From NCBI RefSeq assembly GCF_934330165.1, contig NZ_CAKRGI010000046.1, positions 1 to 9,263 of the forward strand: a stretch of 9,263 nt of DNA, read 5' to 3'. Made by a program: the position numbers and the translations under genes. This DNA is from an uncultured Mediterraneibacter sp. (GTDB taxonomy: Bacteria; Bacillota; Clostridia; Lachnospirales; Lachnospiraceae). Under the pieces are notes generated by a model that saw nothing but the letters and a program-made list of their open reading frames with translations, was not told the DNA's origin and did not search any database. Position 1 is the first letter of the stretch. Each line of letters opens with the position of its first letter. This document shows, piece by piece, positions 5,794-9,263 of the stretch.

Positions 5794-7065
5794 GTGGCAA
5801 AAGTCAGATTATTTTATCGAAGAAAAATTTGTTGCTGGCTGATTGTATCAGTAATGATCCTGATGACGCTCATTCCATCTTTGCAGGTGATTGCAAAGGA
5901 ATCCGTAAGCGATGACCTTACTGTCTATACAGATGCCGGTGAATCTTTAGAATTATACGCCCGTTCAGCCGTCCTTATGGATGGAGACAGCGGACGTATT
6001 TTATTTGAAAAAAATGGATCCGATCCCCGTCCCATGGCGAGTACAACGAAGATCATGACGTGTATTCTTGCCCTCGAAGCATCTGATCCATCCCAGAAGA
6101 TTACTGTCAGTTCTCATGCAGCCTCACAGCCAAAAGTCCATCTTGGAATGACAGAAGGACAGTCTTTTTATTTAAAAGATCTTCTTTATTCCCTTATGCT
6201 GGAATCCCATAATGACTCTGCTGTTGCAATAGCGGAGGGAATTGATGGCAGTGTAGAAGCTTTTGCTCAAAGGATGAATCGGAAAGCCGAAGAAATAGGA
6301 TGTAAAAATACATATTTCATTTCTCCCAATGGACTAGACGCACAGGATTCTCAAAGTAATCATCATACCACAGCCCGGGAACTTGCACTGATCCTGCGTT
6401 ACTGCATGATGGTTTCGCCACAGCGTGAGGTCTTTTTGAAAATCACCCGCACAATGCAATATTCTTTTCAGGACTGCGAAAAGAATTCTTCCTATTTTTG
6501 TAGCAACCACAATGCATTTCTTAATATGATGGAGGGAGCTCTTACCGGTAAGACCGGTTTTACTGCGGATGCCGGATATTGTTATGTGGGTGCATTGCGG
6601 CGTGATGACCGGACTTTTATCGTTGCTTTACTGGCGTGCGGCTGGCCTAATAACCGAAATTATAAATGGATGGATACAAAAAAATTAATGACCTACGGAT
6701 TAGAAAATTATGTTTATCGCGATTTTCAAGTGGAATCATACCCGCACTTTGTACTGGTACACAACGGCATTGAAAATAAAATGAACTATCCTTCTTCTGA
6801 TCCTGTCCGGCTGGAAGTCCGTGCAAATACAGAACCATTCCGCCTTTTAATGAACCAAAAAGAGGATGTTTCAATTCGATACTATCTGACAGATAAGGTT
6901 CATGCACCTGTCAGTGAGAATACCAGGCTTGGGATTATGAAGTGTTATCTTGGAGATCAAGTAATCCGGGAATTTCCTCTTGTCGCAACAAAAACCATTG
7001 CGAAACGTACTCTGAAAACCTGTTTTGATTATGTTATATTAAAATATATCAACATAACTGATTAA
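5794..7065 (+). CDS. Secreted serine-type D-Ala-D-Ala carboxypeptidase (DacF-like), second copy
   Basis: This is a 423-residue low-molecular-weight penicillin-binding protein. The start is GTG at 5794, with GGAG (5782-5785) 8 bases upstream; it gives a proper signal peptide with a basic start (KVRLFYRRK), a hydrophobic core (about 13-30) and likely cleavage after VIA at 34. A later ATG (5854) would lose the basic part. The catalytic motifs are intact: STTK at 83-86, SHN at 138-140, KTG at 253-255. The C-terminal domain (about 300-400) is followed by an amphipathic segment ending in a basic/hydrophobic stretch, a probable membrane anchor. It trims stem peptides in the wall. The place right after scpAB is a recurrent clostridial neighbourhood in which DacF/DacB-type enzymes occur, so this may be the ancestral copy. 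The SxN variant (SHN versus SAN) and low overall similarity show it is not a recent duplicate of the gene at 1934-3142. Confidence 0.92.
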   Translation: MAKVRLFYRRKICCWLIVSVMILMTLIPSLQVIAKESVSDDLTVYTDAGESLELYARSAVLMDGDSGRILFEKNGSDPRPMASTTKIMTCILALEASDPSQKITVSSHAASQPKVHLGMTEGQSFYLKDLLYSLMLESHNDSAVAIAEGIDGSVEAFAQRMNRKAEEIGCKNTYFISPNGLDAQDSQSNHHTTARELALILRYCMMVSPQREVFLKITRTMQYSFQDCEKNSSYFCSNHNAFLNMMEGALTGKTGFTADAGYCYVGALRRDDRTFIVALLACGWPNNRNYKWMDTKKLMTYGLENYVYRDFQVESYPHFVLVHNGIENKMNYPSSDPVRLEVRANTEPFRLLMNQKEDVSIRYYLTDKVHAPVSENTRLGIMKCYLGDQVIREFPLVATKTIAKRTLKTCFDYVILKYINITD

Positions 7066-7094
7066 ATTCACCACTGGAATATCTCTGAAAGCTA

Positions 7095-7103
7095 TGCTAC
7101 TAT
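7095..7103 (+). promoter_or_regulatory. Candidate extended -10 promoter of the leuA fusion gene
   Basis: TGCTACTAT is an extended -10 (TGn plus TACTAT at 7098-7103). The -35 region 17 bases upstream (TGGAAT, 7075-7080) matches only three of six consensus bases, a layout often seen at activator-dependent or extended -10 promoters. The leader would be about 48 bases, too short for a T-box or leader-peptide attenuator. Confidence 0.4.
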
Positions 7104-7157
7104 ATGTGAAGACAAAAAAGAGCAACTAAATTGATGAAATATAAGGAGCGTACAACT

Positions 7158-9146
7158 ATGGAAAACTGGAAAAAATACGAAAAGACTTATTTTATGCCGC
7201 CAGAGCCATGTTATGACTGGGTGAAAAAAGATTCTATTGATAAAGCACCGATCTGGTGCAGCGTGGATCTGCGGGATGGAAACCAGGCATTGATCGAACC
7301 AATGAGTCTGGATGAGAAACTGGAGTTTTTCCAGCTCCTCGTAGATGTTGGATTTAAAATGATCGAGGTAGGATTTCCTGCAGCATCTGAGACAGAGTAT
7401 CAGTTTCTGAGAACATTGATCGAGCAGAATATGATTCCTGATGACGTTACGATTCAGGTTCTGACTCAGGCAAGAGAGCATATCATCAAAAAAACTTTTG
7501 AAGCTGTAAAGGGTGCTCCACATGCGATCATCCATGTATACAATTCAACTTCTGTAGCACAGCGTGAACAGGTATTCCGCAAGGATAAAGAGCAGATTAA
7601 GCAGATTGCCATTGATGGAGCTGCATTATTAAAGAAGCTTGCCTCGGAAACAGAAGGAAACTTCACTTTCCAGTACAGTCCGGAAAGTTTCCAGGGAACA
7701 GAAGTTGATTATGCATTGGATGTCTGCAACGCTGTCCTTGATGTATGGCAGCCAACCGCTGACAACAAAGCAATCATCAATCTTCCTACAACGGTAGAAA
7801 ATGCAATGCCACATGTATTTGCCAGTCAGGTAGAGTATTTCAACAAACACTTATTACACCGTGAAAACGTAATCCTTTCCCTTCATCCACATAATGACAG
7901 AGGATCAGGTGTATCAGATGCAGAACTTGGAATCCTCGCCGGAGCAGATAAGATTGAGGGAACATTGTTTGGAAACGGTGAGAGAACCGGAAACGTAGAT
8001 ATCATTACTCTTGCTATGAATATGTTCTCACAGGGAGTAAATCCAAATCTTGATTTTTCCAATATGAGTGAGATCTGCGAAGTATATGAGCGTGTTACAA
8101 GAATGAAAGTTTCTCCTCGTCAGCCATATGCAGGTGACCTTGTATTTACTGCATTCTCAGGTTCCCATCAGGATGCGATTGCAAAGGGCATGGCATGGAG
8201 AGAAGAACATGACTGCAAGACATGGACAGTTCCATATCTTCCGATCGACCCGCAGGATGTTGGAAGAAGATATGATTCGGATGTTATCCGTATCAACAGC
8301 CAGTCAGGAAAAGGCGGCGTAAACTATATTTTGAAGCAGAGCTTTGGTATCAGCCTGCCGGAAAAGATGAGAGAAGAAGTCGGATACATGGTAAAAGATG
8401 TTTCTGACAAGGCTCATCAGGAACTGACACCAGATGTTGTATATCGTATTTTTGAGGACCATTATATCAATGCAAAACCAATCTTCAGTGTGGACGAATG
8501 CCACTTTAAACAGGAAGATGGTATCGTAGCAGAGGCAACGATCCATCAGAATGACAATAACCATAAGATCACAGGTGTTGGAAATGGACGCCTGGATGCA
8601 GTAAGCAATGCAATCAAGCATTACTTTGGCATCAGTTACGAGCTTGCTTTTTATGAAGAACATTCTCTTACAAAAGGATCTTCTTCCCGTGCAGTTGCTT
8701 ACGTTGGCGTTATCTGTAATAAGAAGAAATACTGGGGAGTCGGAATTGATGCCGACATTATTAAAGCATCCATCCAGGCTCTGGTAGTCGCCGTAAATAA
8801 ATTACCGGAAATTGCCGAATCCCAGTCCTGCAAAGATGAGAGACTTTTAGAGATTACCAACTACATCTATACAAATTATAAAGATGTGACTTTGGATGAC
8901 CTTTCAGAAAAATTTTTCCTTTCCAAACCGTATCTCTCTAAGTATATCAAAGAGAAATCAGGACTGACTTTCGGAGATATTCTTAAGCAGGTCAGAATGA
9001 AAAAAGCACGTGCAATGCTCAAGAGCAGCAGTGCTACCGTAGAAAGCATTGCGGAATCTGTCGGATACCAGAATGTAGAACATTTTAACCGGATCTTTAA
9101 GAAGATGTACAATATCACGCCGGTTCAGTATCGGAACAGACATTAA
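7158..9146 (+). CDS. leuA: 2-isopropylmalate synthase fused to a C-terminal AraC-type DNA-binding domain
   Basis: The 662-residue protein catalyses the first committed step of leucine synthesis (2-ketoisovalerate + acetyl-CoA to 2-isopropylmalate), in the cytosol. The long LeuA form is recognised by the N-terminal DLRDGNQAL (37-45, metal/substrate site), the HPHND metal ligands (His243, His245), GNGERTGN (272-279) and SGSHQDAI (334-341). Residues about 443-550 are the LeuA dimer/leucine-feedback domain, with GNGRLDAV (475-482) and the [12 protein letters not shown] segment (527-538). The frame then continues through a short linker into a complete AraC/XylS double helix-turn-helix domain (about 561-662) ending in the classic TPVQYR. 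Start: ATG 7158 with AAGGAG (7143-7148) 9 bases upstream; TTG 7131 and ATG 7134 lack a site. Usual long-form LeuA ends near residue 550, so about 100 residues are extra. No frameshift or stop is visible at the junction. Enzyme activity is well supported; DNA binding is inferred from the domain. Confidence 0.95.
   Translation: MENWKKYEKTYFMPPEPCYDWVKKDSIDKAPIWCSVDLRDGNQALIEPMSLDEKLEFFQLLVDVGFKMIEVGFPAASETEYQFLRTLIEQNMIPDDVTIQVLTQAREHIIKKTFEAVKGAPHAIIHVYNSTSVAQREQVFRKDKEQIKQIAIDGAALLKKLASETEGNFTFQYSPESFQGTEVDYALDVCNAVLDVWQPTADNKAIINLPTTVENAMPHVFASQVEYFNKHLLHRENVILSLHPHNDRGSGVSDAELGILAGADKIEGTLFGNGERTGNVDIITLAMNMFSQGVNPNLDFSNMSEICEVYERVTRMKVSPRQPYAGDLVFTAFSGSHQDAIAKGMAWREEHDCKTWTVPYLPIDPQDVGRRYDSDVIRINSQSGKGGVNYILKQSFGISLPEKMREEVGYMVKDVSDKAHQELTPDVVYRIFEDHYINAKPIFSVDECHFKQEDGIVAEATIHQNDNNHKITGVGNGRLDAVSNAIKHYFGISYELAFYEEHSLTKGSSSRAVAYVGVICNKKKYWGVGIDADIIKASIQALVVAVNKLPEIAESQSCKDERLLEITNYIYTNYKDVTLDDLSEKFFLSKPYLSKYIKEKSGLTFGDILKQVRMKKARAMLKSSSATVESIAESVGYQNVEHFNRIFKKMYNITPVQYRNRH
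8838..9143 (+). other. Region encoding the AraC/XylS-family HTH domain of the LeuA fusion
   Basis: Residues about 561-662 of the fusion. The first helix-turn-helix is [20 protein letters not shown] (about 577-596), followed by the linker helix with the conserved RMKKARAML (613-621). The second is [20 protein letters not shown] (about 627-646), then [13 protein letters not shown]. Every landmark of the family is present, including IAESVGYxxxxxFxRxFKK, so the domain looks functional. One departure is YIKE where FK is usual after the first recognition helix. Confidence 0.9.
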
Positions 9147-9194
9147 TAAATTTGTAGTTGTTGAAGAGAAAATATACAGGCAGCAAGGAGTTTT

Positions 9195-9263
9195 TTGACA
9201 GAAGAGCGTCCATATCCGCACTTGTTGCTGCATCGCAGTGCAGGACCCGCTTTACCTCAGCCC
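9195..9263 (+). CDS. Possible start of a further gene, cut by the window edge
   Basis: AAGGAG (9185-9190) precedes a TTG at 9195 with a short 4-base gap, and the frame from there stays open for 23 codons to the window end (MTEERPYPHLLLHRSAGP...). A TTG start and a short fragment make this tentative. I do not recognise the product. If real it would lie about 48 bases after leuA with no visible terminator between, perhaps co-transcribed. Confidence 0.3.
   Translation, partial: MTEERPYPHLLLHRSAGPALPQP

Noticed and set aside
7031..7055. ATGTT/AACAT inverted repeat at the end of the second carboxypeptidase gene as a terminator
   Set aside because: The stem is AT-only and interrupted, and no T tract follows.
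7066..7157. T-box riboswitch or leucine leader peptide upstream of leuA
   Set aside because: The region is too short, has no T-box consensus, no run of Leu codons in a small ORF, and no terminator hairpin.
7092..7535. 147-residue minus-strand ORF opposite leuA
   Set aside because: It is antisense to strongly conserved LeuA coding sequence, has Cys/Phe/His-rich composition typical of shadow frames, and no ribosome site.
8304..8663. 119-residue minus-strand ORF opposite leuA
   Set aside because: Antisense shadow of the conserved LeuA regulatory region with no family resemblance.
8790..8850. LeuA-AraC fusion as a frameshift or two separate genes
   Set aside because: The frame is continuous, there is no stop and no homopolymer at the junction, and no ribosome site with a start codon appears ahead of the HTH part. 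Sequencing error remains possible but nothing visible supports it.
1..9263. CRISPR array, tRNA or rRNA genes
   Set aside because: No regularly spaced repeats of suitable length and no recognisable tRNA or rRNA sequence were seen on either strand.

Overview
The low-GC sequence, with strong AGGAGG-type ribosome sites and sigma-A-like promoters, together with the gene content (scpA-scpB followed by a DacF-type carboxypeptidase, and a Tn916-family integrase), suggests a Gram-positive Clostridia genome, most likely Lachnospiraceae. This is inferred from gene families and style, not from a database search.

Layout. At the left edge lies the C-terminal part of a Tn916/Tn1549-type tyrosine integrase (3-368). 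It probably marks the end of an integrative element, with short direct repeats just past its stop codon. Then come a low-molecular-weight protein tyrosine phosphatase (548-1009, +) and, convergent to it, a non-canonical J-domain protein (1072-1791, -). The J-domain gene has a clear promoter overlapped by a 7+7 bp inverted repeat. Divergent from it is a secreted penicillin-binding D,D-carboxypeptidase (1934-3142), followed by a likely terminator. A membrane-anchored metallophosphoesterase (3288-4190) has its own promoter. A short intergenic stretch with a tandem 15-bp repeat and a strong promoter leads into scpA-scpB (4377-5694, overlapping by 92 bp) and a second D,D-carboxypeptidase (5794-7065). 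The last complete gene (7158-9146) encodes 2-isopropylmalate synthase. A possible start of another gene sits at the right edge.

The outstanding feature is the final gene. A complete LeuA, with catalytic domain and C-terminal leucine-binding allosteric domain, is continued in frame by a full AraC-type double helix-turn-helix DNA-binding domain of about 100 residues. This puts the committed enzyme of leucine synthesis, its leucine sensor and a DNA-binding module in one 662-residue polypeptide. It suggests a 'trigger enzyme' that may report leucine status directly to transcription. I do not recall a characterised protein of this design.

The other genes are mostly housekeeping: chromosome condensation (ScpAB with SMC), peptidoglycan maturation (two DacF-like enzymes) and envelope-associated phosphoesterase activity. 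The left end looks accessory (integrated element boundary); the rest looks chromosomal.
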